A stretch of DNA of 64,000 nucleotides from Lophius americanus. Its lineage: Eukaryota > Chordata > Actinopteri > Lophiiformes > Lophiidae. The stretch is taken from positions 7,342,001 through 7,406,000 of the forward strand of contig JBBDHG010000024.1 in the NCBI GenBank assembly GCA_037951165.1, in the 5' to 3' direction. This document shows, piece by piece, positions 22,875-36,068 of this stretch (position 1 is its first letter; every line of letters begins with the position of its first letter). Made by a program: the position numbers and the translations under genes. The notes beneath the pieces are model-generated. The model was given only the letters and a program-made list of their open reading frames with translations. It ran no database searches and was not told the DNA's origin.

Positions 22875-22995
22875 AGCTGCCACGGTAACACGATAAAATG
22901 AGTGGATAGTGAATAATAAGTGGCTATAAGTAGAAAATGCAGTTTGTGGCAGTTAGCAACTGAACAGCAAGGATGAACAGGAGATGTTATTAGCT
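22875..22995 (+). repeat. possible family B fragment
   Basis: Shares GTGGCAGTTAGCA(A/G)CT with 27880-27905 and has similar flanking GAACAG/AAGAAG-rich sequence. The match is short, so the call is tentative. Confidence 0.3.
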
Positions 22996-23099
22996 GTCAG
23001 AACAGTTCTTACAATCAAATCCAACACTCTTACAGTCAGACGTAGCTTGATTACCTCCAAATATCTCTGCATAATAGTTCGGACATACTGTCCAGGTCA

Positions 23100-23400
23100 T
23101 CTTGGACACTTATGAGTCCAGATACACCAGCGCCTTTTTTTTTTAAAAGAGGTTTCAGCACACATGATAGAAAAAAAATAATCGCTACATAACAGCTCAT
23201 TTCTGTCTTATTAGCATGTTGCTAGCAAACAAACTTTTTTCTGCTTCAAAGCTTTCAAACAAACCTTTTTTGAGAATTGTCAAAAGCAATAACGGTCTGC
23301 ATGAGCAACAGCGGCCTGCACTGTATGACATTGTCATACAGTGTGAGCACATCAATCCTGAGCTTCCACAAACGATTCCACAAACGTTTAAGAAATAACC
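23100..23400 (-). repeat. interspersed repeat family A, antisense partial copy
   Basis: Read on the minus strand it contains GCTAGCAACATGCTAATAAG, ACAGAAATGAGCTG, TGTGTGCTGAAACCT and TTTAAAAAAAA.AGGCGC, matching 15595-15690. The inner end has a perfect palindrome, CACTGTATGACA t TGTCATACAGTG (23319-23343). Confidence 0.6.
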
Positions 23401-23425
23401 CGCATTTACATAGAATGTAAATGCG
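23401..23425. repeat. perfect hairpin, 11-bp arms, 3-base loop
   Basis: CGCATTTACAT (23401-23411) and ATGTAAATGCG (23415-23425) pair exactly. It directly follows the family A copy and may be part of its end. Confidence 0.8.
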
Positions 23426-25169
23426 TTTTGTCCGGATTTAAACAACAAGATTCAACATTTTATTTATATCCAAGAAAAGCCCGGTCCCCTGTCACAGATC
23501 CTTCATAATAACGCAATTTCCTAAATCAATTTCAATTTTTTTTCTAACATAACTTCCTAACCATTTGTCCCATTGAATCAAAGTTAGTGCAAAGGAATCG
23601 ACATGAAGAACTCCATCTCACTATATTAGTTCATATTTTACTCGCTATGGGAGAGTTTAACTTCATATTTAATTTGTGTAGTTCAATCAAGGGAGTGCTT
23701 ATACAATGCAGGAGATTGGGGGCTTTCAGGCATATAGATATGTCGGTGTCGACAGCCTAGAACTAGTTAAAGGTTGTTTTGTTGTTTGGGTGAACTGATA
23801 CAAATGGTGCTTTTACCTACCTGGTTTGGATTGGATTATTGAGCCTTTCAGTTTGAAAATGGCAGATGTGTAACGTCCTCTGACCAAGATCCCGATCAAA
23901 CTGTAGGTTTATGATCAAAGAAAAAAGAAGTGGTTTCAATCTGAATCAGAGTTGCCCTGGTTCTTTTGTTTACAGTGTGAAAACACTCTTCTTTTTTTTT
24001 CGATGGCTCAAATGAAAGCCCAATTACAGGAAGTTATAGCAGACCCATTACAGGAAGTCATTGCAGTCTCCCACTGCCAACAAACAAAAGAAGAAGAAAA
24101 GCAAACAGAAGACGGAAGATGTTAGAAATGAGTTGGCAAAAGGCGAGAGGAGTAGATGAGGTATTAAACAGTGATATGGTCTGAGGAGGAAACCGAAAAA
24201 TTCAACTGGAAAAAACACCAATGCTGAAACTTTTGATTTATTTTCTGCGAGGATGAGAAAGAGTGGATATGAAAGGAGGGGAGGGCTGACATCAAAGGCA
24301 TGCCGGTGTATAGGCCAATCAGTCATCGAGTGTAGAGATGATGATAACAGTAAGTCCGTATGTCATGCTTACTAAACTGCGATGAGAAAATAAAACCGAC
24401 TGGATTGAATGTATGCAACATTACAAAAAGACAAGCTTTGGTTCAGACATTCAGGGGTGAAGGAACCCCGACACTCAGGACTTGCCTTGTTTGATTCTTC
24501 CCAGACTAACTTGGGTCTTATTCATTTATGACAAAGGTCTCCTTTGGATCAAATCAGGCATTATGACATTATTTTTTGAGTATGGGTTCTGCATTTAGGT
24601 GCCTATGGTGCCCTGAAGTGAAAAGTTTAAACGGAGTCAGCTTTTGGAGGAATGCAGCCTGATGCTGCAGTGGCCAATCACAAAATCCAACCCATCAGAC
24701 CAGCTGGTTCACAGTAAAGTTCACCGTTTCCACCTTTTTCAAAGTTCCTTTCATACTGCTTGGTTGCCGTGAGACAAGGAAGAGATGGACAACAGTTGTG
24801 TCCCCCTACATCCCTGCTCTAACTCTTCAATGCCCTGAACAAAAAAAGAACAACTAAGGAAAGACTATTTCTTAGGGGCATTTATTAATTATTAATGTTA
24901 GACACTGTAGATTTACCATTAAAGAAAAAAACATTTGGTCAAGCATGTTTTATAAACATTAAAAATGCAGACTTTTAAAAGTATTTAATGACACAATTTT
25001 GTTTTTCATAGAAAGTTGTACACTTTAATTAGATTTGCTCAACAGTTTGGTAAAAGTGTGTTTTTGTTCAAATATATTGGTTTTATCAAGTTCTATAATT
25101 CTGTTTAGAAAGTCCTTAAGTATTTTAGTATGGCAAAAAAAATTATACTTAAAACAAAATAAGACTTAG
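23426..25169. other. non-coding stretch, nothing certain
   Basis: No gene is recognised. ATTACAGGAAGT is duplicated at a 24-bp step (24023 and 24047). The AT-rich stretch 24840-25170 may be decayed LINE sequence belonging to the fragment that follows. Confidence 0.35.
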
Positions 25170-25177
25170 TCATAGTT

Positions 25178-25290
25178 AATGCCTCCTCCTCAATGGCCCC
25201 TTTGACTTATGGTGTCCCCCAGGGCTCCACCCTGGGATCATAACTCTTTAGCGTAAAACTGCTGCCACTGTGTCATGGTTCAGTCAAGTG
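25178..25290 (+). pseudogene. L2/CR1-like LINE reverse-transcriptase fragment
   Basis: In one frame it reads SMAPLTYGVPQGSTLGS and then a stop, followed by LFSVKLLPL. The GVPQGS.LG motif is a hallmark of non-LTR reverse transcriptases, and the flanking residues fit fish L2-like elements (ISCGVPQGSILGP..F..YLLPLG). The YADD motif and the rest are absent. A dead fragment. Confidence 0.75.
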
Positions 25291-27695
25291 GCACACATTT
25301 TTCAATAAGAAATAAAGACTCAAAATGTGCTCACCCAAACAGTTGGGCAGGATATTAAAGGGGTAATACCTGTTTGTCTTAATGCGTGCTTACCCAGAGC
25401 TGATAAGTATCGCTTGCAATTTAACGCCTAAAAAGAGTGGAATTAAAGGGAAACAACACAAAATGCCACCTTATATGGGCTCACTTGACATTCCTATTAA
25501 TGTCCCCCCAAAGGAACAATTAAGCCTCATTGGGGATGCAAGGCAAATACCCAGAGGTCATTTGATGAACCGACAAAGATTAAGATGTATTAGATGTGGA
25601 GGACACAGCTGAATGGATGACGGGTCAGAATGTGTCAGCAGCACAGGTGTCCAAGCGAAATTAATGTCCTGAGGTAAAGCAGAGAGGTGCAACATACCAA
25701 AACAGTATGTTTGAAGGTTTTGTTTTTAATCACATGGCTTTTATGTTCAGCTTAGTTAAATATCAAGAAATATAACGAAATCCCCTTTTCATCGATTTTT
25801 TATCACCCAATATACAAAAGCATTTGACTTAATGCGCTTTGACACACCCAACATGCCCAGAAAGTAACTGGTAGATCCATAGCTTTGCTTCACACAGGCA
25901 CAAATAAACAATGTGTGACACGAGCAAACAGCCCTGTGGTGAAGAAGCATCCACTGTCACAGCTGTGTCCCACACCATTGTGTTGACTGGAGGTCTCAGA
26001 CACACACAAAAATGACATATCACTGTCATTTATGGCTTTATGCTGGGGTTAAGGGTAAGATAGGAAAATCAAGAGGACTGTTAAAGTGACTTAAAGTTGA
26101 ACGGAGGAAGTGAGGAAATGAGAAATAAAGAGAAAAATGGAGAAAGGACGTCAGTTGGGGGGAATAGCCACCAGTGCTGTCACTGGAGTTTAGGCAGATC
26201 ACACAGTGCATTTACGCTAGCTGGATTAGGCTCAGTACTTTTTCAACTTGGGAGAAACAGCTGTCCTGGACTTTTTGGTCAAGGAAAGCTGGTGTTTTCC
26301 GAGGCTTACATGAGAAGATGAATGGTGAGAGAAAGGGGCAAGAGAGGACTTTGGGCCCGGAGGAAGAATGCATAGAAAGGATGAGTCCTTTCCCAGAAGA
26401 TGGGGGACAGACAGAGCTGGACGCCAAAGAAGGTCCTGTTTGCTGTCCCTTGGTACAGTATACACACTAAATAGTCTTTGCAGCAGATTTCAGAGACAGA
26501 CCCTTGTCTTTGTTCAGCTAATAGGCAGACCACTCTAAATGGGCTGTTTTTCAACCCTCTGACACAAAGACACTTTTTCATGACTCCTCAGTGCCATCGT
26601 TTTCCTGCTCCTCTTCTTCAGATATTTGGAACAGAGCGCTCTCTGTGTCTTGATGTGTCGCTCCCACAGCACAGGAGCTCTGAGCAAACTCTCTGACACA
26701 GCTCGCTATTGCCAAGCTCACATCCCTAATAAAATGTCACTGCAGAGAGTGAGTAACTATTCCCTCACAGGGTCTCACGGAGTGAATACCTTTGTGAATA
26801 AACCACCAAAATGGTCAGAAAATCCTGCTCAACATCTTAAATTTTGACTTCCAATAGGATGAAATAATCTGTGACTGGCTTATATGGATTTGTACCACTT
26901 AGAGAGTGATTCCATGACTCGATTTCATAAGTACTTGTAAGTAGTATATGTGTATTAAACCGATAAGAGTTTGATTGAGGTATGTTGACCTTTTCCTGCA
27001 TGGTCTCTACAGCTGCACTGTATACCCAGGACTTGCTGTTACTTGACTGCACCGAACCCTCGGGCTGTTTTGCACCTACTAGAGGGGAACTGAGTTCATT
27101 ATCTAATGGCAATTTACACCTGTGGTTTTCCACTCGTCTTCCTGTATGCAAACATTCAAGAAAGACAGAAAAGAGGGAAAGGCACAGAGAAAAAAAAAGA
27201 AAACGATTATATGTCTATATTCTTTTTATCACCACTTGTACGCCAACGAGTAATCGATCACTGCTGTCAGGTAAAAGTATTTCCAACCATGTGGGTTTTG
27301 TTTTTTTCATTCTAACTTGTGTGGATTTTATTGTCCCCCGAGTCATGAAGCATGCTCCACACGTAATGAACCATGTAGATATTCAGCACAGCTATAATCC
27401 ATAAAGTTACAACACATTTCCCTGACAGGAGCTTCCTCCCTGTCATCCTTTTACAGGGTAGCAAGAATAAACTAATTTTTTTTTTTTTTTAAGATTTAGA
27501 CCTCCCATGAGAGATATCTAAATACATGGCTCTATTATTATCGCAACTCACAGATGATGCCGTTTGTTTTCTCAAACTATACTGGTAGTCAGTAGTAACC
27601 ATCCTGTAACGAGCATTTAAGGTTAATTGTTTTTTACGTAAATATGGTTGATCCATATTTTATCTGGATCAGGCTCAGATTTACACATTTATAAA
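25291..27695. other. non-coding stretch, nothing recognised
   Basis: Several open frames of 70-140 codons overlap one another on both strands (26.1-27.4 kb), but none has recognisable protein features or plausible splice context. Confidence 0.4.
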
Positions 27696-27925
27696 CCCCG
27701 TCTACACAGGCTATTCCATGAAGGGCTAGCGCGCTTTAATTCGGTCCCGCTGTGTGTTGTCCCGCCTCTGAGACGGCAGAGGAGGTAGTAACAGAGGCAA
27801 ATTGTAAATGTGGAGCAGAAAAGTGGGACGGGGGGTGTGGCATTTTGGATGTGTGTTGTGGTGCATTCACAGTCAGAACACTTGAAAGCAGCTAGTGGCA
27901 GTTAGCAGCTAACTCAAAAGAAGAA
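27696..27925 (+). repeat. interspersed repeat family B, copy 1
   Basis: Starts AACCCCGTCTACACAGG and contains GTCCCGCCTCTGAGACGGCA followed by GAGGAGGTAGTAACAGAGGC, closely matching 40944-41075 (CCTGTTTACACG ... CCCACCTCTGAGACAGCCGT.GAGGCAGTAACAGAGG). Non-coding and dispersed, probably a non-autonomous DNA transposon. Confidence 0.6.
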
Positions 27926-29220
27926 GAGAATCAAGTAAAAATGTCCTAAGATTGGGACATTTTGAGACTTGGAGTCCGGGAGCCCCCTCACCCGCCAAGC
28001 AGAGAACGACTTCAACAGCCACTTAACGGGAAAGCTAAATGATGGTGGTCGCCTCATAAGTCACAAAGTGCCGCTCGACACATTAGTGACAGTAAAGTCG
28101 CTCCACTCGCAAAAAGCGGTGGGTGGTCATTAACTGAGAGTAAAAGTTATAACGGGATACTTCTGGAGGAAATATCAAACGTAATACCACTTCCTCAGTG
28201 TCACTATTTAGTATTGTTTTTGTTTTACTATCTATGCAGGTTTGCATGTTTGATTAGCAAAATAAAAAAAGAGAAATATTATGTGTCACCGTGTATGAAC
28301 ATAAGAGCTACCACAAATCTCGAGTCTTTATTCATATCTATCTCTTTATTAAGATTAATATTTGTTATGTTACATTGCTGAGTAGATGGCTCTCCGACTA
28401 TTAATTATACTTATAATTTAACTGACTGTGTTTACGTGTCTATTATCAGTATTTCTGCTGACTGCAGCACAAGAGTGTTTTTTCTGCCTTCAGACTGGAA
28501 TGAAACTACTATTGCGATGATTTAAAACTTTAAAGTTTAAAAGACAATTACAGTAACTTACTAAGTTATATTCAAGGATATGTTATTTTCATATAAGTTT
28601 TTTTCATAAGGCTAAAAAGCCGTCAACCGCCATTGTTGTTGTTTTTGATATAATAAGCAAAGTAAAATATTCTAAATAGTAAATACATGATAGGGATCCT
28701 AAATTTTCTGTTCATGTTATATTGAATATATGAATTTTGAACATATTTCAATATGTATCGCGAAACATCACAAAACATCGCAATTAATCGCAAAATGAAA
28801 GTCCACTGCAAAAAAGTAATAAAAAGAATCTCGATCCGCACCCGTATTGGAGTGCGCGGTTTTTGGAAATCAGTTCATTGTCATTATTCTGCTGACAAAC
28901 GTTCATGGGCGAGAAAAACAAGTCCTGCTCCACCACATCTGAAGGATCCACAATTACTGCGTAGGTACCGGCAAAAGTTTATTTTCAGTGTTGCTTTTCA
29001 CACTTTGCTGTATAAAATCTTTCACCATCAGTGGGCTGTTTTCATGAATGCCGTATCAAATGTCACACAGTCTGTCTGTAGACTTTGATGGATCAATCTC
29101 TGCCCCACCAGCCGTCCCCAAGGCTTTCATCTTCTTATCTCTGACCACTGTCTGTCTGACTGACCGCCTCACCGCTCATTCACACTCTGAAGCTTCTGCA
29201 CAGCCTGGCAGGTCCCTCAC

Positions 29221-29224
<4 letters not shown>
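27926..29224. other. AT-rich non-coding stretch
   Basis: No gene is recognised. 28200-28800 is strongly AT-rich. Confidence 0.4.
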
Positions 29225-29262
<38 letters not shown>

Positions 29263-29266
29263 ACAC
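29225..29266 (+). repeat. (AC)n microsatellite
   Basis: An AC run broken once by ATAC near 29258. Confidence 0.95.
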
Positions 29267-29649
29267 TATGCTCAATGACCACGACCATTAGTGTCGGCAG
29301 CTTTGCAGGTGGGACATTCTCCCTTAACTCAACTCTACATTCTTTTCTGTGAAGACATGTACGTAAGCGTGCCCCACTAACCTAATAGTCACCAGTTTTG
29401 TTGAGCCTCCCTCAAGCCCATTCCTGTCCTGAACCGGAGTCATACGTCTATAAGCAATTTGTCATCGCTCTTCAGATATTGGGAAGCTTCCATTTTCCGG
29501 GCCTGCCGGGCGCATGGGCTCACATCCATTATCTGTATCATCTTTATATCTTAGATTTGTACTTATAACGTTGTAAGCATGTATGCTGCATCTCCCAAAA
29601 GTTTATTCGCAACTTTATCTTATTTCTGCTCCCTCCCTGACCCCTCCGT

Positions 29650-29651
<2 letters not shown>

Positions 29652-29729
<78 letters not shown>
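29652..29729 (+). repeat. (CA)n microsatellite, 78 bp
   Basis: An uninterrupted run of about 39 CA units, one of the longest pure arrays in the window and therefore probably polymorphic. Confidence 0.97.
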
Positions 29730-29730
<1 letters not shown>

Positions 29731-31763
29731 TTCTACTTTTTCTCTCTTTTATTAAAGGTTCTCATATAGGCTTATTTACATATCCTACATGGGCATATTC
29801 TCAATGTGACTGCTTCTGGAGGCTTTCCCGCCCTCTCTTTTCAGCCCCGGGGCTGCTGTAGTGATGGGATTAAGGGAGGCCTGGAGCGTGTCCACGTCTG
29901 GAGCCAAGCAGGACCTTGCTCCGACAACCCACCAACCTCAATGCTATTGTTCCGCTTCCCAGCGACCCACTCCAGGTGCCAGGCAATGGAGAAGATGCTC
30001 CAAACTTTCCCAGGAATGAGGCAGATTGACTAAAATAGCTCATTTAGCACCGCAACCTTTTTCTGCCCCACCCCCCAAACCTCCTTCTCTTCTACCTCCG
30101 CCGCCGATTGCACCATCTCTGAGAATCTGAAAAGGAAACCATCATCAAAACAGAGCCAGAAGGGATGTCTTTCTTCTCCTGCTCCCTCGCTAACTCTTTT
30201 AAATCTAAATTCCCCTTTTTTGGTAGTGTGTGGGGGCCAGTGGGAGGACAGTTGTTTTGTCTCCCTCCATTGGCTGATTTACATCTCCACAGCTTTTCTA
30301 TCAAAGTGGCCATTGTGAGTTCTGACCTATGAAAATTACAGAGGACACTGGGGGCCTTTCTTCTTTAACAGGCTAGCTAACACACATACAAACATGCACA
30401 CAAACACACAAGCATGGAAATGCACAAACCTAAAAAACACAAACAATATAAACACACACCCACAAGATACACCCTCCACTATTGTATTTATGCAGAGTTT
30501 ACACAGATGCCCCGTCAGTAGCCCTCGTCTCTACTGTGCCCATCTTTCTAAACATCTTCAGACTGCAGAAAGGAGGGATGGAGGGCTTGCGCAGTGGGAG
30601 GGAGGGGAGGGTCATCCAGGAATAAGAGAGAGGCATCCATTTGCACACCAGTTGTTTTTCCTTCTTTCTGAGCCAGGAAGAAGAGAAAGACCACCTCTCT
30701 CCCTCCGAGACCACTATCCCTCCTCCTTCTCCACCCCCTGCTCCTCCTCCCTCCACCTCCTTCCCTCCCTCCTCCACTGTGAAAGCAGCGTGAATGGAGA
30801 GCCACATTCAGTGAGGATGAATGGGATGGGGTGGAAATGGGTAGGGGGTCATTCTGACCACCGCAGCCCTCCAATGCCAGAGCCACATGTGCAGCATATT
30901 AACATATGAAGCCTTGTCACTGCGGTGCCCACCCTCCCAACTGAGCCCATTCACATTTACTCAAACACACACACAGACACACAGATACACACATGCAAAC
31001 ACACACAAACACACAGAGCCTGTGGGTCAGGTGTGATGCCATTTTATCAAAAGAAATCTCTGAGCGGCTTTGAGGGGTCACGCACCGACAGCGGGGTGAC
31101 CCTAAGCGCCACACGGAGACAAGAGTGGCAGAGAGGCTAGCGGCAGGCGAGTGGGATTGATGCCAAAACTATCGATTAAAAAACAGAATGAGCCCCACAA
31201 TGGCAATAAAAGACAAAGCCTCCAGCACCGGTAGTAAAAGAGGAACCGTGCAGCAATCTGCAAATCTGAAAACCATTGAACTGTAGTTAAGCAAATTGGA
31301 AAAACAAGTGCAAAAAATGTGAGGAGAGGGCCAAAGAAAATGTACCTTGGGCCCTCGCTGCACAGGGACCTTTTTTAGACTGCCTTTCCTGTTAGACTTT
31401 CCCTCATCGAGACAGTGCGTCACACGCAAGGAGTCTGCAGGCCCAGCAGATGTTAACCCTTTGCAACCTATCCCGAGAAGAGCTCCACAGGGCCTGTTCA
31501 CACACTGTCTGCTGGGTCCGAGATCTTTGGACTGAGCCTCTTACTACTCCACCGTACTCCCTTCAGGCGCTAATCTGTTTCACAGAACAGAGGATTTAAA
31601 GATTATATTACAGCTTCTACCTCTCAGAGGTGTTTGTGTACTATTTAAGAGAAATGTAGCTTTGATTGGAGGCCAACTGGCACATGCTGAGTTGTCACAG
31701 TTTTCAACTGTTGTTTCTAATATCATAATAGGAGAAAAGCAGCGCCTCTCACCCCTGTGCTTG

Positions 31764-31764
<1 letters not shown>
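29730..31764. other. non-coding stretch with CA-rich and pyrimidine-rich patches
   Basis: CA-rich DNA at 30385-30470 and 30960-31015 and a CT-rich tract at 30700-30780 produce long false frames. No gene is recognised. Confidence 0.4.
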
Positions 31765-31796
<32 letters not shown>

Positions 31797-31804
31797 CGTG
31801 TGTG
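31765..31804 (+). repeat. (GT)n microsatellite
   Basis: A GT run ending in GCGTGCGTG. Confidence 0.95.
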
Positions 31805-34800
31805 TGGTTATTAATCACTGCCTGAGAGCTGACACCCGGCAGCCAGTAAACGTTAATTAGGACCACCCAATGGCCAGGCCACAGTCATTAGCTAATTGAG
31901 TTTGTTTATTTGTTTGTGTTTGCAGGGACAAAGTAAAATAGAAATTAAACAGAGAGTGAACGGAGGGAAAGAAAGCGGGGAGGAGGAAACGTGGGCTTGT
32001 CTCATCCAGTGCTCTGTTGCGGTGACATGTCCTTCAGCTCGATCCATGTGGAGAAGGAGAGGAGAGGGAGGGATGGAGAGGAAAAGAGGATAGGAATACA
32101 GTCCCCCTCCACAGCGGGACTCAGGAACCTGAGGCCTCAGCCACGGCCGGAAACTTCCCCCACAGGAGAGCCTTGGAAAGAAAGACAGAAAAAAGACACT
32201 CCAACATGCTCAGAACGGATTTGCACAAGCATGCATGGAATTCAAATGCATCCACACTCATACAGTTCATGCATACAAACAAACTCAAGCTCCCTCCAGC
32301 CTTTGCATGGCTTGTGTTTCACACGCCACCTCTCCTGCCTCCCTGGGATGTTTACAGTGATGTTGTATGCGGAGAGCGGCCGTGCCTCAGAGCTGCTCGG
32401 TCTCAGATGGCCTGGTGTGGCTGGCTGTGGTTACGCCTGTTGAGTCCGCCTGACCACCGCATGATGAATCACATCGCCGCTCCGTCCAAAACGCCACACA
32501 CACGAGCCGAACCCAACAGATCCCAGTACAGCTCAGGGCTGTCACAACAAGAGAAACAACTGTCCTTTTCCCTCGTCGCGCATGGAGATTAATTTTAACA
32601 AGCCGGCGGAGCTCTCAACAGCAGTGCAGAGAGCAAGAGAAGCTGAAGATCCGCCAAGGAGCAAAGGGGAGGAAGGAGAAAGCCGAGCCACAGCCCTCTG
32701 CTGTCAGTGTCTCTCTTCCTCTCTCTCTGTGATTTGTGCCCTTGGCCAGGTCCGATTCATGTCCCACAGATAGCTCAGCTCATGCCCCAGTAGGCTTGTT
32801 AGAGCAGTTGAATGAACGCCTACTTGTAAGGATTTGGCCCAAAAGCAAGTACAAAAACAACAACAAGAAAGCAAATCCGGGCGGACGGACGACAAAGTGA
32901 GACATGCCCGGTTTGTTTTGTAACTTTCTGCTGCTTCTTTTTATAGGCAGCGCAGCGGTCATCCAGATCATTGTTGTCTGCTGGTAAAACACTTCCAATC
33001 TCAATTAGAGTCTGTGATACTGAGGACTAGTGGTAGTATAAATAAAAATCATTTTCCTCTCCTCTTTGAGGGAAGTAGCCTTTTTGTGCTCGCTGTCATC
33101 AAACAGAACACCGGCTGAAAGAATATGTTTGCGTATCCGTGTGGTTTACAGCAAATCTTAAGTGAAAAATCTGGGCCAAATCTTGTTTTTCATCAAATGT
33201 TAAACTTCACAAAATAAACTTAAGCATCCCAGATAACCTTGAAATCCCCTATTGGGCGACCCCTTCCAAAATTCCTCAAATCAACGCAGTCTGTTTTTGG
33301 AGATCGGTGTCAGCCAACACAGGTTTAGAGACTCAACTCTTGATAAAATATCAAAGATTTTATTTTGAAAAGGAAATTTCTTTCATTGACAACCTGTCAC
33401 AGTTGTCACAGAAACAGAGGAGGAATCTGAAAGAATAAGACATTAAACCATAAACAGCTTTGCAATTGGACTAGAAACTTTTTCCAACATGAATTACTCC
33501 CAAGAACATCTCACATAATGGATAATATAACATTGCAGTTTGGAGACACCAGTGCATTGCGTAAATTGCGTTCTGGCTGTTCGCTTGTGCAGCTGCCTGT
33601 GGTCCATTGCAGTTCACCAGCCAGAACGCCGTCTCTAACTGTGTTCACCACGCTATAAGGTGTACAGTCTAGCTGCTAATAGATCCCCAGGGTCTCTGCT
33701 TATCCAATCACCTACAAGCTTACACTCCTGAGTGGAGAACAGCACTCCTCCAGTGAACAGAGTGAGCACTAGAGAGGGGAAACAACGAAAACAATGGAAA
33801 AAGAATGAGAAAATCAGCCATCCGCCATCTTGTAACCATGGCACCTGGGTATGGTTAAAGAGCAAGGGGCTCTGAGTTAACCTACCTTCACTCCCACCTC
33901 CCTCAGTGCTCCACCTTTTTTCCCCTCAAGCACACCTTTTGCATGCCTCGGAGGAGCGTCAGAGTGCTCGGTGGAGCACGTCCATGAGAGATGCGTCTCA
34001 GCTAGGCAGGGGAGGACAAACACCTCCAGCTGGATGCTGGGATCCAGGGAAGAATCTCTAAAATTAGCCCCAGCATGGGGTGCGGCAACAGGGGGATTGG
34101 GGGCAGGGTTGTGGGAGGAAGCGTGGAAGACGAGCAGAGAGACGGTGGGAGACTTGTGCAGGAGAAGGAATGCTGGGAGGCAAATGGGGGTTGGAGAAGG
34201 TGGTGACAGCACACATCTACTGAGACGCCTCTGTGCACATTCACTAGGCTGTGGCAAATTAAATGTCTGAAGTAGCACTTCATAAATACACAGGCACGCA
34301 CACACACCTCTCCACACACTATTATGCATGTTCGTAGCGCCGACTCACATCCACTCGTTTGCTCCAACTCCCGAGTTCTGAACACAGCCGGGAGCAGAGC
34401 ACACAAACGCCACATCATTCAATGATTTGCTCATTGTGAGATCTCTAGGTGGCTGCGCCGGGGCTTAAGCTGCATGAATGGTGCGGTGTCAATGGGCATC
34501 TGTGTCCCCGTGTCCCACTTAGTCCCCCGCAGAGCTGCCCAACCTGCTGCTCAGTGTGCGAGAGCAGAGGGCAGATGGCTAGAGTCCGATTATAGAGTCG
34601 TCTGACCGCTCTCACAGGAAGCTCGATGTGCTCTTTGCCCAGGGTCGGCACAGAAAGAGTGTTTGTTGTTGGTATTAGGAGCTAAATGGCTTAACGGTTA
34701 GCAGACGTGCTTCAAGAGGGTCGAGCACATAGTTTTGACTTGTGGCCAGAGTCTGAGAAACAAGGCAACTCGGGGGCACTTTTCTGGCTTAAAGGGGAAA

Positions 34801-35844
34801 AGGAAAAGCCGACAGAGAGGGAGAGGTGGATTGAGGAAAGGCTTAACTGTAGTGAAGAGGCACAGGTGTGCATACATTGGAATGTGTTTCACTATATAAG
34901 AGAGAGGGAGAGAATAATTATTTTTCATCTTCAATTCAAAAGGTATTTTCTTTCTGCTGCCTCCTCGCTCTCATCCTGTGGGTCACTGCAGCAACAAGTA
35001 CAATATTTGATTTACTGCGGTGTAAGAGACACTCCTTGGTGTCGCTGACTGCCCATCTCTCCCTGAGGTAATATTTTCCCATGATTTCATGTGCTTCTCA
35101 CTTCACCTGCCGTTACAGGAGGCAATAGTGGGAGAAACAGCCTTAAATGGAAAGAAAAGTGGGTTCATATAAGGCATGATGATACCTGCTTCCTTTCAGC
35201 AAAAAGAAGAAGAAAAAAAGACGTAAGGCAAAACAGACCAGATTTAGAAATTTCAGACTTATTCAGATATATTGATGTATTCATGTGGTTTGAGCTCATT
35301 CAACATATTTTTAAATCCTTTGTTTTCCACTGGAGAGTATAGCCTCACGTCGGCAGCTGTTCACATCTCAGTAGGTTTGGTAGCTGCTTTGATCCTCCCA
35401 CATTCTGGTTAAACTCTGCAGTAAGGAGTTGGTGTTGGATCATGTCTCCTGGTCCTGCGGCACCAGAGTGACATCACTTCAGATGATTCGCAATACATGG
35501 TCATACCACTTCCTCCTGGCTTATAGCCTACATGTCATGCTGGTTTTGTCCACCGCCCATTTTCTGTCCTCACTATATTTGACAGCGGGGCTAAAAGGCT
35601 CAAGTTACTGACGAAATTTCAAACATTTCCACTCCTCATGTGTCCGTGACTGATTGTCAACTCCTTCTCACCACGCCACATTCACCTGATCACACAACTG
35701 TACTGTTAACATTTCACTGAGTCTCTGCACTGAGATAAAAACAATTACTACCTTACAAAGTAATTCAGGAGTTGCGATCTGTGGTCAGTTGTATCATTTC
35801 TCACAGCGTTAAAGTCGAGCCTCACTAGACATTGAATTTCTGTT
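31805..35844. other. non-coding stretch; possible conserved elements
   Basis: 31806-31925 is complex with TTAATTAGGACC and CATTAGCTAATTGAG, homeodomain-type cores. A 12-bp inverted repeat GCGTTCTGGCTG/CAGCCAGAACGC (33568-33579, 33618-33629) is present. The overlapping frames at 31991-32592 have no recognisable features. Confidence 0.35.
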
Positions 35845-36068
35845 GGTTTTAAGGATGTCCCCAGGGGGCCTCGCATTGGGGGTTTTCCTTGGAAGGAGAC
35901 CCCAGGTTAGACCCAGAACTTGCTGGAGGGATAACATATCTCATCTGGCCTGGAAACGCCTTGGAATCCCTCAGGATTTGTTGGAGTGTTACTTGGATGA
36001 GGGAAATCTGACATACACTACTTGGCCTGCTGCCACCGCAACCCGACCCCGGATAAATGGACGGATAA
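35845..36068 (+). pseudogene. C-terminal end of a Rex/RTE-like LINE ORF
   Basis: Reads MSPGGLALGVFLGRRPQVRP, then RTCWRDNISHLAWKRLGIPQ, ending WPAATATRPRING. This matches the tail of a LINE protein common in fishes (MPPGRLPGEVF...GRRPRGRPRTRWRD.(V/I)S.LAWERLG(V/I)P), and the DNA ends with CCCGGATAAATGGACGG as the element's 3' end does. Only the last 75 or so codons remain. The clade assignment is from memory. Confidence 0.8.

Noticed and set aside
26982..27404. 140-codon frame
   Set aside because: No recognisable domain; overlaps a 69-codon frame in another phase and an opposite-strand frame.
30394..30909. 171-codon plus-strand frame and overlapping 102- and 112-codon minus frames
   Set aside because: The frames overlap on both strands across CT-rich DNA, with no recognisable domain or splice context.
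31991..32592. 150- and 139-codon overlapping plus-strand frames
   Set aside because: Two frames over the same bases, no family resemblance and no conserved features.
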